Source: Sulfuriroseicoccus oceanibius
Lineage (GTDB): Bacteria; Verrucomicrobiota; Verrucomicrobiia; Verrucomicrobiales; SLCJ01
Assembly (NCBI RefSeq): GCF_010681825.2
Contig: NZ_CP066776.1
Location: 496,001-560,000 of the forward strand
Length of the DNA stretch: 64,000 nucleotides
Direction: 5' to 3'
The translations under genes were made by a program, and so were the position numbers. Positions 55,880 to 63,963 of the stretch are shown in pieces. Positions within the stretch are counted from its first letter, which is position 1, and every line of letters begins with the position of its first letter. Below the pieces are notes generated by a model. The model had not been told where the DNA came from. It did no database searches and saw only the letters and a program-made list of their open reading frames with translations.

Positions 55880-56830
55880 CTAATTTTGTTTTATCGGCTC
55901 GAAATTGGGGTCGGAAAGAAGGCGGTTTACGAGTCTGACAAGCTTTCGGATCACGGCGGTGATGGCGACATGATGAGGTTTTCCTTTGGCGATCAGACGG
56001 CCATAAAATTCCTTCAAAATCGGGTTGTGGTTCGTGGCGCATAGAGCAGGCATGTAGAGGCTGCGCCGGAGTAAATGCCTTCCTCCGCGGACGTGCCTCT
56101 TGCCGCTATGAGTGCCGGTGTCTTTGTTGAATGGCGCAACTCCAACTAAAGCCGAAGCCTGGTTGTCGGTGATTGCGCCCAGTTCTGGCATTTCAGACAA
56201 GAAGACCGTGGATGCAGCCAGACCAAGTCCTTTGATCGACTCGATTTTGCGCTTCTTCTCACGCAGCACGGCGTCTTTCGCAATGAGTGTGTCGAGTTGC
56301 TTTTGGCAACGAGCAATCGCTCGCTCAAGGCTTTGGATTTGGGTCTTGAGCTCCTTCTTCACAAAGCTGTCGGTGACCTTTTGAAGGGCCGTTTTCTGAG
56401 CTGCAGCTTGGCGGGTGAAACGATCCTTAATCCTGGCGATCGCTGACATCTTCTCCTGCAGAGCTGTAGGTTTTACGCGGGATGCCGGGGTGATCGACTC
56501 TCCGAAGCGAGACAAGACCGTGGCATCCATCGCGTCAGTTTTCGCTGAGATTCCCATGGCCTCGGCAAATGCTCGTGCTCGCTTTGGATTAACCAGGCTG
56601 ATGGGAATGTTTAGCTCCAATGCTTGAGCGAGGAGGCACTTTTCATAGCCACCGGTAGGCTCACAGATGATGTGGATTTCGTCCTGTTGTTTGGATAGCT
56701 TGAGGAGCTCCGATTTTACCTTTGATGGAGTGTTGGGAACGGTCCAGGAGCGCTTTGTTTTGGGGTGATAAAAGTCGAGTTTATCTTTGCTGACATCGAC
56801 GCCGATATAGTGTTTGTTCTGAGTGTTCAT
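55880..56830 (-). CDS. IS110-family transposase (DEDD recombinase)
   Basis: 316 aa. The N-terminal RuvC-like DEDD domain has YIGVDVSKDKLDFYHP (first Asp), IICEPTGGYEKCLLA (Glu) and ISAKTDAMDATVLSRF (Asp pair). The C-terminal Transposase_20 domain has IESIKGLGLAASTVFLSEM, LVGVAPFNKDTGTHSGKR and the catalytic Ser zone GGRHLLRRSLYMPAL. IS110 recombinases act with a structured bridge RNA that specifies donor and target DNA. The frame is complete from MNTQNKHYIG to IKQN. Confidence 0.93.
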   Translation of the reverse strand: MNTQNKHYIGVDVSKDKLDFYHPKTKRSWTVPNTPSKVKSELLKLSKQQDEIHIICEPTGGYEKCLLAQALELNIPISLVNPKRARAFAEAMGISAKTDAMDATVLSRFGESITPASRVKPTALQEKMSAIARIKDRFTRQAAAQKTALQKVTDSFVKKELKTQIQSLERAIARCQKQLDTLIAKDAVLREKKRKIESIKGLGLAASTVFLSEMPELGAITDNQASALVGVAPFNKDTGTHSGKRHVRGGRHLLRRSLYMPALCATNHNPILKEFYGRLIAKGKPHHVAITAVIRKLVRLVNRLLSDPNFEPIKQN

Positions 56831-57042
56831 CTGTATTTCAACCTTGGATCTACGAGCTCTCGGGCTCTTGCAACTCTACGAACTGCAGATGGATTTGAGG
56901 GAAACAGGCCTCCTTGCTGAAAGACGAGTTCAAGGACTCGAGGAGGAACGGAGTGACTGTTTCAGCGATCGAGGTGGGGGTGGCCACCCCCACCTTGATC
57001 AACCTCCGGTTTCGTATGAAACCGATGGAGCTAGGAATAGCT
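56831..57042 (-). ncRNA. Candidate bridge RNA region in the IS110 5' end
   Basis: The 5' non-coding end upstream of the transposase is packed with inverted repeats: a 7-bp hairpin CGGTTTC-GTAT-GAAACCG (57007-57024), a long palindrome AGGTGGGGGTGG/CCACCCCCACCT with GATC flanks (56967-57000), CGAGT/ACTCG inside CCTCC/GGAGG (56909-56946), and GAGCTA-GGAA-TAGCTC at the terminus (57028-57043). IS110 elements of the IS621 type encode the bridge RNA at this place and in this direction. The RNA ends and its guide loops are not determined. Confidence 0.55.
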
Positions 57043-57802
57043 CAAATTGACCAACCAAGGAGTGGAGGCCAGGATGGTAGTGGATGAGTACGCGGGGCGT
57101 AAGGAGTATGTGACCCTTTCGGATCAAGACGGAAGGTTTGAGTTGTTGGGAAAAAAGGGTGCCAGAGTTCGCGTGAAAGTTTCTCTGTCAGGCTACGCTC
57201 CTACGACAGATGACAGGATTGGGACCAACGTATCGGCTCGGACCATCTATTATGCGCCGGAATCAAAACCGGCGCCTGCTTACGCCCCACCAACCAAGGA
57301 CCATCCTCAGGTGTTTGTTTTGCGTAAGAGAAGCCCGGGAGCAAACCTCGGTTACGCCGAGTCCAGCCGAGTGCGCATCAAGAGATCAGGAGAGGCCAAA
57401 GAGATCGCCCTTGATGTGGAAGGTAAAAGGTTGGGGATCGACGTTCGGTGTTGGTCGGCAGCCCCAGTTCCCTTCTCTCACGATAAGTACGACTGGAGGG
57501 CGGAGATCCGGGTGGTGGAAGGGAAACTTCAACCGATCACAGAAGACGAACCGATAACCTCTCCCACAGAAGGCTACCTACCTGTTTTCTGCATCGAGTT
57601 GCCTAAGGATACGGAGGCGAACTGGCTGCGCAGTAGTCCTAGAGGAACCAGAGACTTTTGGGTGAAGTTTAACGACGGCACCTATGCCAAAGCAGAGATT
57701 GTAGTGAGGACCGGTCGAAAACACGAAGTGGATGTTGAGCTCTGGTACAATCTCGACGGGGACAATAATTTCGAGAGCGAGTGATTGCGGAAGGTGTCCC
57801 CC

Positions 57803-58486
57803 TCACACCTCATCATCGATCAGCAGTGTCTTCATCATGAGTTCGCCTTTCTTCCATGCGGCGGGCCATTGCTTCTCTGGGGCCTCGAAGAAGTAGAAGT
57901 AGAGCGTGTCGGTCTTCGGGTTGATGACGAAGAGGTGGTGCATGACGATGCCGCCCTCGGCGTCGGATACGCGCAGGCGGAGGCCGAGCGATTTGAACGG
58001 TCCGCGGGCCTTTTCCCACGATTCGAGGACTTTGCCTTTGGAGGCGGCGGTGCGGCGGTAGTCGGTCGCCCACTTGAGCGCGTCTTTACCCAAGGTTTCC
58101 TTGGCCTTGAGGAAGACATTCAATGAGAGGCCGGTGTCGAACGACGGGTTGTCGTCGTCGATTTCGCTTTTGGTGATGAAATAGGCGAGCGACTCGTCGC
58201 TGGGGTGGGCTTTGGTGTGCCAGCCCTCGGGCACGAGTATGGCGCCCTTGAGCTCCGGGATGCGCCACCATGAGAAGCCGGGGTGCTCGGGCAGTTCGAG
58301 TTCCTCCGTCGGAGCGGGGGACTCGGATGCCGGCGCGGGATCGGCCGGTGTGGGATCGGCCGGTGTGGGATCGGCCGGTGTGGTGGGTGCCTCGGGTTCG
58401 GTTGGCGGGTCGCTGGATACGGGTTCCTGGGCGTTCAAGGTGAACGCGGTGACCATCAGCAGGGCGCAGGTGGGAAAGAGATTCAT
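57803..58486 (-). CDS. Secreted protein of unknown function with Pro-rich linker
   Basis: 227 aa with a signal peptide (MNLFPTCALLMVTAFTLNAQ). A low-complexity acidic/Pro-rich linker (residues 22-65) contains PADPT repeated, encoded by a 15-bp minisatellite at 58338-58382. The globular part at 70-227 starts at HPGFSWWRIPELKGAILVPE and includes FYFFEAPEKQWPAAWKKG; it resembles proteins with a PsbP- or DUF1795-like fold but I cannot assign it. It faces the interrupted gene tail to tail. The promoter is not evident. Confidence 0.7.
   Translation of the reverse strand: MNLFPTCALLMVTAFTLNAQEPVSSDPPTEPEAPTTPADPTPADPTPADPAPASESPAPTEELELPEHPGFSWWRIPELKGAILVPEGWHTKAHPSDESLAYFITKSEIDDDNPSFDTGLSLNVFLKAKETLGKDALKWATDYRRTAASKGKVLESWEKARGPFKSLGLRLRVSDAEGGIVMHHLFVINPKTDTLYFYFFEAPEKQWPAAWKKGELMMKTLLIDDEV
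58338..58382 (-). repeat. 15-bp minisatellite, three perfect copies
   Basis: Unit GGATCGGCCGGTGTG at 58338, 58353 and 58368; in frame within the Pro-rich linker of the gene at 57803-58486, so copy number changes would not break the frame. Confidence 0.9.
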
Positions 58487-58533
58487 CGCATCATCCCATT
58501 ACGCCTGGTGGGGCGGTTGATGACGCGATGCTT

Positions 58534-58736
58534 ATACCAAATGAACGGCCACCTTGGCGGAACCGATGGGAATTGGATTGGTGGGAGATGGTGTGAGGAG
58601 AGTGATCTTGGCGGGATCTTTTTGATTGATGCTGTGTTGCTCACCGCTCAGGTAGCCCGCTAGCATCGCAGTTCGCGCCTTGCCTCACTCGAAAAAGCTC
58701 TCCGCCATTCCGCCAATTTGACCATTCAATTGGTAT
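58534..58736. mobile_element. MITE-like element, copy 1
   Basis: 203 bp. The left end ATACCAAATGAACGGCC and right end GACCATTCAATTGGTAT form near-perfect terminal inverted repeats of about 17 bp. The interior has GTGATCTTGGCGGGATCT, GCTCAGGTAGCCCGCTAGCA and AAAAAGCTCTCCGCCA, shared with copies at 62951 and 63401. No coding capacity. Confidence 0.8.
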
Positions 58737-59052
58737 TAGGGGATCGGTAATGATGCGGCGGTGGTTTGGGCCGCCCCTTTTGGGGCTCATTACCATTGGG
58801 CGTCGTAACCCACGCCTTCGGCATGGGCTACGTTGGGGGGCACCTCCGGTGCACGGATGTCGCGAACATCATTTGCTCCTTTTCCTGCGGGCTAGGAGCG
58901 ATGGCAATCGAGCATTTGGGATTTTGCCTGAAAGGCATGGGCAACCCAGCTCATAGTGAGAGGAGCCTCCGGCGACTTCACCTTGGGGGCGGGGCGCCGG
59001 ATTCACGAAGCACCCAGAATGGGTGCTGGATGGGGTGACGCAGCTGGGGGCG
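58737..59052. other. Intergenic, short hairpins
   Basis: Contains CCCACGCC-TTC-GGCATGGG-like (about 58810), CACCTCCGGTG (58842) and GCACCC-AGAAT-GGGTGC (59010-59026), the last near the end of the ACT gene. No protein gene recognised. Confidence 0.45.
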
Positions 59053-59448
59053 TCAGAGCGAGAGGATCACGTCCTTGAGAGCCTTGCGTGCGGCGGGTTG
59101 GTTGTCGGCAACGATGGACGCGAGGCATTGGGAGCCGACGTGGTCGATGATGCGGAGGCTGCGCAGGTTGATGTTGGACTCCTTGAGGCGTGCGGCGATC
59201 TGAGCGAGGGCGCCCGGTTTGTCCTCAAGTTTGATGATCAGGGCGTCCTCCGAGTGGGCGTCGAAGCCGGCGGCCTTGAGTGCGGCGAGCCCTTCGTTGT
59301 GCTGGTCGACACAGAGGGTGATGACCCCGCTTTCGACTACACCCTCGGCGTCAATTTCTTCAATGTTGATATCGGCGGCGGCGAGCGTGGCGGTGACATC
59401 GGCGACGGCGCCGGGCTGGTTGTTGACGAAAACGGTGATCTCTTGCAT
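59053..59448 (-). CDS. Tandem ACT-domain protein
   Basis: 131 aa from the ATG at 59448: two ACT domains, residues 1-65 (MQEITVFVNNQPGAVADVTA) and 68-131 (IIKLEDKPGALAQIAARLKE, then NINLRSLRII). Such small double-ACT proteins bind amino acids or related ligands and act as regulators of metabolism. It lies alone and opposite the CBM9-like gene. Long open frames running through and beyond it on the same strand do not have a supported start. Ligand unknown. Confidence 0.8.
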   Translation of the reverse strand: MQEITVFVNNQPGAVADVTATLAAADINIEEIDAEGVVESGVITLCVDQHNEGLAALKAAGFDAHSEDALIIKLEDKPGALAQIAARLKESNINLRSLRIIDHVGSQCLASIVADNQPAARKALKDVILSL

Positions 59449-59622
59449 GGCCTGAATGGGATTGGCGGCTGATGGGTAGCCGAAGATCCAGCGTCGCACC
59501 AATGTGAGGTGGTGGGAAGTTAATTCAGGCGGGGCAGTGGAACTGAAAGATCGGCATGGAGGACGGGGTGGGGTGGATAAAGGATTGATTGCCGAGCCAA
59601 TTCTAGCGCAGGCTCTGCACCG

Positions 59623-60729
59623 ATGAATATTTTGCGACCCACAGGGATGGCGTTGATGGCGATGGGCTTGGCGCGTGCGGATGTGCCGATGCCTGATTAT
59701 CGGTTGGACGTGCCAGTGCCGGCTGGTGAGTTGGCGCCGCAGGTTTACCGGGCGCAGAAGTCGGCGCAGCCGGTGGTTGTGGATGGCAAGGCGGACGATG
59801 GCGTGTGGCAAACCGCGGAGTGGACGGCGGACTACATCGACATCGAAGGTGAGAGCAAACCCAAGCCCTGGCACCGCACGCGCTGCAAAATGGCGTGGGA
59901 CGATCGTTACTTTTACGTCTTTGCAGAGATGGATGAGCCGCACTTGTGGGCGACGTTGACCAAGCGCGACTCGATCATTTTCTACGATAACGACTTTGAG
60001 GTCTTCATCGACCCCGACCGCGACAACCACCAGTACGCAGAGCTCGAGGTGAATGCGTTGAATACAGTGTGGGATTTGGCTCTGGTGAAACCGTATCGAG
60101 ACGGTGGTCCCGCAGTGCACGGCTGGGACATTGCCGGGTTGAAAACCGCAGTGGCCCTCGATGGTACGTTGAATGATCCATCGGACGAAGATAGGGGCTG
60201 GTCGGTGGAGATCGCTATTCCGCATCATGCGCTCAAGGAGCTGGCCAAGGGGAACTTCCCACCGCTGCCGGGCGATCGCTGGAAAGTAAACTTCTCGCGG
60301 GTGCAATGGAGCCTCGAGCCGGATGCCACTAATCCGCACGGCTACCGCAAACAAACCGATGCCAAGACCGGCAAGCCCAAGTCGGAGCACAACTGGGTGT
60401 GGTCGCCGCAGGGGATTGTGAACATGCACTACCCGGAACGCTGGGGAGTGGTGGAGTTCGCCGATGGTTCTGCTGATGAATTGGTTCAGATCACCGAGGA
60501 TGAGCGGGTGGTCGATGTGTTGATGGCCCATTATTACCAGGCGCGCGCGGCGCAGGTGCCGGGAGTGAAGCCGAAGCCACTCGATCTGGAGCTGCCTCAA
60601 GGCTGGACGTTGCGGCCAATGAAGCGCTTTGGTTTTGGCTTTGTCATTGCCGCGGAGAAGGACGGCCAGATCATCGCTGTCGATCACCAAGGGCGCATCT
60701 CGCGTGGACCTCAAAGCCCTAAGAAATAA
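59623..60729 (+). CDS. CBM9-like carbohydrate-binding protein
   Basis: 368 aa with a short N-terminal signal-like segment (MALMAMGLARA). The CBM9-like (DUF1083-type) beta sandwich starts at VVVDGKADDGVWQTAEWTAD, then CKMAWDDRYFYVFAEMDEPH, DNDFEVFIDPD, EIAIPHHAL and WKVNFSRVQW. CBM9 binds reducing ends of sugars; this family is common near sugar-uptake genes. Its stop overlaps the start of a sodium:solute symporter (TAATG), so they form a translationally coupled pair, perhaps for recognition and uptake of one carbohydrate. Confidence 0.85.
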   Translation: MNILRPTGMALMAMGLARADVPMPDYRLDVPVPAGELAPQVYRAQKSAQPVVVDGKADDGVWQTAEWTADYIDIEGESKPKPWHRTRCKMAWDDRYFYVFAEMDEPHLWATLTKRDSIIFYDNDFEVFIDPDRDNHQYAELEVNALNTVWDLALVKPYRDGGPAVHGWDIAGLKTAVALDGTLNDPSDEDRGWSVEIAIPHHALKELAKGNFPPLPGDRWKVNFSRVQWSLEPDATNPHGYRKQTDAKTGKPKSEHNWVWSPQGIVNMHYPERWGVVEFADGSADELVQITEDERVVDVLMAHYYQARAAQVPGVKPKPLDLELPQGWTLRPMKRFGFGFVIAAEKDGQIIAVDHQGRISRGPQSPKK

Positions 60730-62759
60730 TGCATTGGATCGACTGGGCATTTTTGGCGGGGATTGTGGTTTTGGTTTTAGGTGTCGGGGTCGGCGCCAAG
60801 CACTTCATGAACTCGGTGGCGGACTTCCTCGTCGCCGGGCGGACGGCGGGGCGCTACATGATGGCGGTGTCCGGGGCGATGGCTGCGATCGGAGCGATCA
60901 GCATTGTCTCGCAGTTTGAGATGAACCTGGAGGCCGGCTTTGCGCTGGCGTGGTGGGATGTGCTCAGCGGGGTGGTGATTTTGCTCATCGCTGCGAGTGG
61001 CTGGGTGCGTTACCGCTTCCGGCAGACGCGCTGTCTGACCTTGGCGGAGTTTTTGGAACGTCGGTACTCGCGTGGGTTCCGCATCTTTACTGGTGCGGTT
61101 GGGTTTGGCGCGGGCTTGTTGAACTTCGGGATCTTCCCGGCGGTTGGGACGCGGTTCTTCATCCACTTTCTGGGGATCCCTCCGAGCTATCAGTGGTTGG
61201 GAATTGAATGGCCGACCTATGCCGTGCTGATGGCGGGGTTGATTGGCGCGGCCTTGTTTCTTGTGTTGCAGGGCGGGCAGGTCAGTGTGCTGATCACGGA
61301 CTTCCTGCAGGGGGTGTTTGCCAATGTGGTGTTCGTGGCGACGGCGGGCTTTTTGTTGGTAACGATCCCATGGACTGAGGTGGCGGATGTACTGACCCAA
61401 GTGCCGGCCGGGCATTCGAAGACCAACCCGTTCGACACCGGCGAAGTGAAGACCTTCAACTTCTGGTTCATGCTGATCGGGCTCTTCGGGCTGGTTTACA
61501 ATGCAATGAGCTGGCAGGGCGAGCAGGCGTACAACGCGTCGGCGGAATCAGCGCACGAGACCAAGATGGCGCAGATCCTTGGACTGTGGCGGGAGTTGCC
61601 CAAGATGTTGCTCGTGTTTCTCGTTCCGATTCTGGTCTTTGTGGTGCTCAACCACAGCGCGCACAGCGACGTGCAGGCGGACGTTCAAGCCGGGTTGGCT
61701 GGGATTGAAAACCCGGCGGTCCGCAACCAAATGACCGTGCCGATGACCTTGTCGCGCTTGTTGCCGGCTGGCCTGCTCGGCGCGTTTGCGGCGATGATGC
61801 TGGCCGCGTTCATCAGCACGCATAATACCTATCTGCATTCGTGGGCGAGTATTCTGGTGCAGGATGTGGTGATTCCATTGCGCGGGAGGCCGCTGTCGCC
61901 CAAGGCGCACATTTGGCTTTTGCGCGGGGCGATTGTGGGGGTGGCGTTGTTCATCTACGCCTTCAGTTTGTTGTTCGTGCAGGTGCAGGAGATCATGCTC
62001 TACATGGCGCTGACCGGGGCGATTTTCGCCGGTTGGAGCGGTGCGGTGCTGATCGGTGGTCTGTATTGGAAACGAGGCACGACGCTGGCGGCGTGGACCT
62101 CCGGGATTGTTGGCGTGGTTTGGACGCTGGCGATGTTTGTTTTGACCCAGTTGCGGGATGCGATGTCGGGCAAGACCGAAGGCGTTTCGAGCTGGGGGAT
62201 CTGGCTGGCCGAGAACCTACCGCACGGGGAATGGATTGCCGCCCATTTGCCGAACGGTCAGTGGGTGTGGGGCCTGAGTATGGCAATTTGCTCGGTCACC
62301 TATGTCGTTGTCTCGCTGGTGGTGCCGAATGAGTTCGATCTGCCGTACTTGTTGGGGCGGGCCGAGCGTGCGGGTGAGGTGCTGGACGAATCGACGCTTG
62401 AGCGGCGGGCCGAGCGCTCGCGGATCTGGCGCTGGTTGGGAATCTCCGAGAAGTTCTCGCGCGGTGACATCGCGATCGCGTTGATCACCTATGTTTGGAA
62501 CGCATTGTGGGTTTTGGTTTTCGTGGGCGTCACCGGGTTTGTCGTGATCCACCGTCTGGTTACGGGGGCGTGGTTCGACTTCGGCTCGTTCTGGATCGAG
62601 TATTGGCACGTCGTGTTCTGGATCCGAATTGTGGTGGCGGCCATGCTCACGGTGTGGCTGGCTATTGGTGGCTTCGGCGACCTGGGCCGGATGATGGGGC
62701 GCCTGCGCAACCGCACGCAGGATGACGAAGACGATGGCTTCGTGCGGGACGGTGATTAG
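60729..62759 (+). CDS. Sodium:solute symporter (SSS family)
   Basis: 676 aa, with about 13-15 hydrophobic helices. N-terminal WAFLAGIVVLVLGVGVGAKH, FMNSVADFLVAGRTAGRYMM (Na+-coupled SLC5-type TM1-2 pattern), LTLAEFLERRYSRGFRI, and LLGAFAAMMLAAFISTHNTY. Longer than the usual 500 aa, with an extra C-terminal region that contains two more membrane segments. Substrate unknown; coupling with the CBM9-like gene suggests a sugar or sugar acid. Confidence 0.9.
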   Translation: MHWIDWAFLAGIVVLVLGVGVGAKHFMNSVADFLVAGRTAGRYMMAVSGAMAAIGAISIVSQFEMNLEAGFALAWWDVLSGVVILLIAASGWVRYRFRQTRCLTLAEFLERRYSRGFRIFTGAVGFGAGLLNFGIFPAVGTRFFIHFLGIPPSYQWLGIEWPTYAVLMAGLIGAALFLVLQGGQVSVLITDFLQGVFANVVFVATAGFLLVTIPWTEVADVLTQVPAGHSKTNPFDTGEVKTFNFWFMLIGLFGLVYNAMSWQGEQAYNASAESAHETKMAQILGLWRELPKMLLVFLVPILVFVVLNHSAHSDVQADVQAGLAGIENPAVRNQMTVPMTLSRLLPAGLLGAFAAMMLAAFISTHNTYLHSWASILVQDVVIPLRGRPLSPKAHIWLLRGAIVGVALFIYAFSLLFVQVQEIMLYMALTGAIFAGWSGAVLIGGLYWKRGTTLAAWTSGIVGVVWTLAMFVLTQLRDAMSGKTEGVSSWGIWLAENLPHGEWIAAHLPNGQWVWGLSMAICSVTYVVVSLVVPNEFDLPYLLGRAERAGEVLDESTLERRAERSRIWRWLGISEKFSRGDIAIALITYVWNALWVLVFVGVTGFVVIHRLVTGAWFDFGSFWIEYWHVVFWIRIVVAAMLTVWLAIGGFGDLGRMMGRLRNRTQDDEDDGFVRDGD

Positions 62760-62870
62760 ATAGAACCGCACTGACTAAAAGCGTCTTGGCGTGTCGGGAT
62801 CGGCCATCGGGTGGGTGGTGCGCTTCGGCGGTGTCGTAGGCTTGGCCTAGACTGCGTCGGCGCGGAATAT

Positions 62871-62908
62871 CCCAGGGTGTGGTCGCCTGAGGCTCCCGTC
62901 ACCCTGGG
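62871..62908. repeat. CCCAG-type inverted repeat, copy 2
   Basis: CCCAGGGTG (62871-62879) pairs perfectly with CACCCTGGG (62900-62908); same interior and flank as 21517-21554. Confidence 0.75.
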
Positions 62909-62950
62909 CTGGTTTGCGTCTCGCTTTCAGCGAGGAATTGATGCGGCTTA

Positions 62951-63152
62951 AAACCAAATGAACGGTCACCTTGGCGTGTCCGATGGGATTGACTGAGAAG
63001 GATCAGAGATGAAGAAAGTGATCTTGGCGGGATCTCTTTGAGTGATGCAGGGGTGCCCACCGCTCAGGTAGCCCGCTAGCATTGCGGTTTGCGCCTTGCC
63101 TCACCCGAGAAAGCTCTCCGCCATTCCGCCGATTGGAACGTTCAGTTGGTAT
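62951..63152. mobile_element. MITE-like element, copy 2
   Basis: 202 bp, ends AAACCAAATGAACGGTC and AACGTTCAGTTGGTAT; interior as in the copy at 58534 (same orientation). Confidence 0.8.
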
Positions 63153-63182
63153 TGGTAGTCGAAGTCGTCGTGAAGCGACAGA

Positions 63183-63348
63183 TTACCGGTTAGCCGGAGG
63201 TTTCAACCTCCGGATATCAGTGCTCGGATGCAGCGTCCCGTAGGGACGGTTTACAGGAGTCAGGGGGAGCAGCGAGGTAAACCGCACCTCCGGCGCGAAT
63301 TGATTAGAGCGACCAGACCAGCGGATGAATCCGCTGGCTAACCGGTAA
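63183..63348. mobile_element. 166-bp element with perfect 13-bp terminal inverted repeats
   Basis: TTACCGGTTAGCC (63183-63195) and GGCTAACCGGTAA (63336-63348) are exact inverted repeats. Inside are nested hairpins: CCGGAGG-TTTCAA-CCTCCGG, GTCCC-GTA-GGGAC and CAGCGGAT-GA-ATCCGCTG. No coding capacity; MITE-like or multi-stem RNA/DNA element. Confidence 0.75.
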
Positions 63349-63400
63349 GTCATCGCTTCGCGATGGAGAGTGAGCTGGTTTGTCAGCGTCCGGCAATGGG

Positions 63401-63578
63401 TACTAAACGAACGGTCACCCAAGCGTAAACTATGAGGATCGAGCAACAGGGGGATCAATTCCGGCAGGTCATCCCTGGGTGATCATTTCGTGTGGTGCAT
63501 CGTTGCCCACCGATTAGGTAGCGCGCTAGCATCGCGGGCGAAAAAGCTCTCCGCCAATTTGACCGTTCAATTGGTATG
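63401..63578. mobile_element. MITE-like element, copy 3 (diverged)
   Basis: 178 bp, ends ACTAAACGAACGGTCACC and TTGACCGTTCAATTGGTAT; it retains the CGCTAGCATCGCG and AAAAAGCTCTCCGCCA parts but the left interior differs. Confidence 0.75.
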
Positions 63579-63624
63579 CATCGCGCTTTCAGCGCGGAAT
63601 GAACGCCGCTGGGGCCAGATCCAT

Positions 63625-63963
63625 CTAATTCCCGCCCACCACGTCGTCGATCAGCTTGCCGCAGCTCCAGCAGGACTGGAAGTTGGCGGGGTTGGGTTCG
63701 TGGCAATGGGGGCAATGGATTTCGTGGTCCGAGTTCACGGGTTCGGCTGCGAGGTGTTGTTGGATGATTTCCACGGCGCGTGGATAATCATCGTCGTTGA
63801 TCACGCAGAGTGCGGGGAAGAACTCGGGGATCGGGATTTCCGACAGTCCGGACATGGTCAAATATTTGTTCCGGATCATGGTCGGGATGCCTTCCCCTTT
63901 GAGGATGGTCTCAAAATAACTGACACGTGTCAGGTCGGCTTCGCGGAACAACTCCTTCATCAC
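63625..63963 (-). CDS. DUF2007 protein with C-terminal zinc ribbon
   Basis: 112 aa. Residues 1-70 are the DUF2007 (putative signal-transducing) fold: MKELFREADLTRVSYFETIL, EGIPTMIRNKY, and FPALCVINDDDYPRAVEIIQ. The C-terminal CPHCHEPNPANFQSCWSCG is a four-Cys zinc ribbon. Function is not established. Complete, with ATG at 63963 or 63960. Confidence 0.8.
   Translation of the reverse strand: MMKELFREADLTRVSYFETILKGEGIPTMIRNKYLTMSGLSEIPIPEFFPALCVINDDDYPRAVEIIQQHLAAEPVNSDHEIHCPHCHEPNPANFQSCWSCGKLIDDVVGGN

Larger units (their letters stand above)
55876..57042 (-). mobile_element. IS110-family insertion sequence, about 1.17 kb
   Basis: Ends inferred from restoration of the host reading frame with a CT core dinucleotide at both junctions (55874-55875 and 57041-57042); a few bases either way are possible. 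There are no terminal inverted repeats and no obvious target duplication beyond the core, as is normal for IS110. One transposase gene occupies most of it, with a 5-base 3' end and a 210-base 5' non-coding end. The element appears intact, and the clean host junctions suggest a recent insertion. Confidence 0.75.
55634..57784 (+). pseudogene. Secreted protein with carboxypeptidase-regulatory-like domain, split by IS110 element
   Basis: The 5' part (55634 to about 55875) encodes a signal peptide (MTYKFISFLVGLAITAGSLL), a charged segment and the beginning of a carboxypeptidase-regulatory-like beta domain (NTPIDFWGKVVDREGAPLSA). The 3' part (about 57043-57784) begins with VEARMVVDEYAGRKEYVTL, then DQDGRFELLGKKGARVRV and SLSGYAPTT, which is the rest of the same fold, and goes on for about 200 residues. 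Joining the CT at 55874-55875 with the base after the CT at 57041-57042 restores the frame. An open frame reading on through the IS to 56044 is not the native product. Function of the intact protein is unknown. Confidence 0.82.
62760..63624. repeat. Repeat-rich intergenic region
   Basis: Holds, in order, the CCCAG-type inverted repeat (62871-62908), MITE-like copy 2 (62951-63152), a 166-bp TIR element (63183-63348) and MITE-like copy 3 (63401-63578). No protein gene is present. Confidence 0.75.

Noticed and set aside
55634-56044. 136-codon secreted protein as an intact gene
   Set aside because: Its last 55 codons read through the end of the IS110 element antisense to the transposase; the native continuation is at 57043-57784.
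59449-60750. Extension of the ACT-domain frame upstream on the minus strand to 565 codons
   Set aside because: It runs antisense through the CBM9-like gene and has no domain; the ATG at 59448 starts the first ACT domain precisely.
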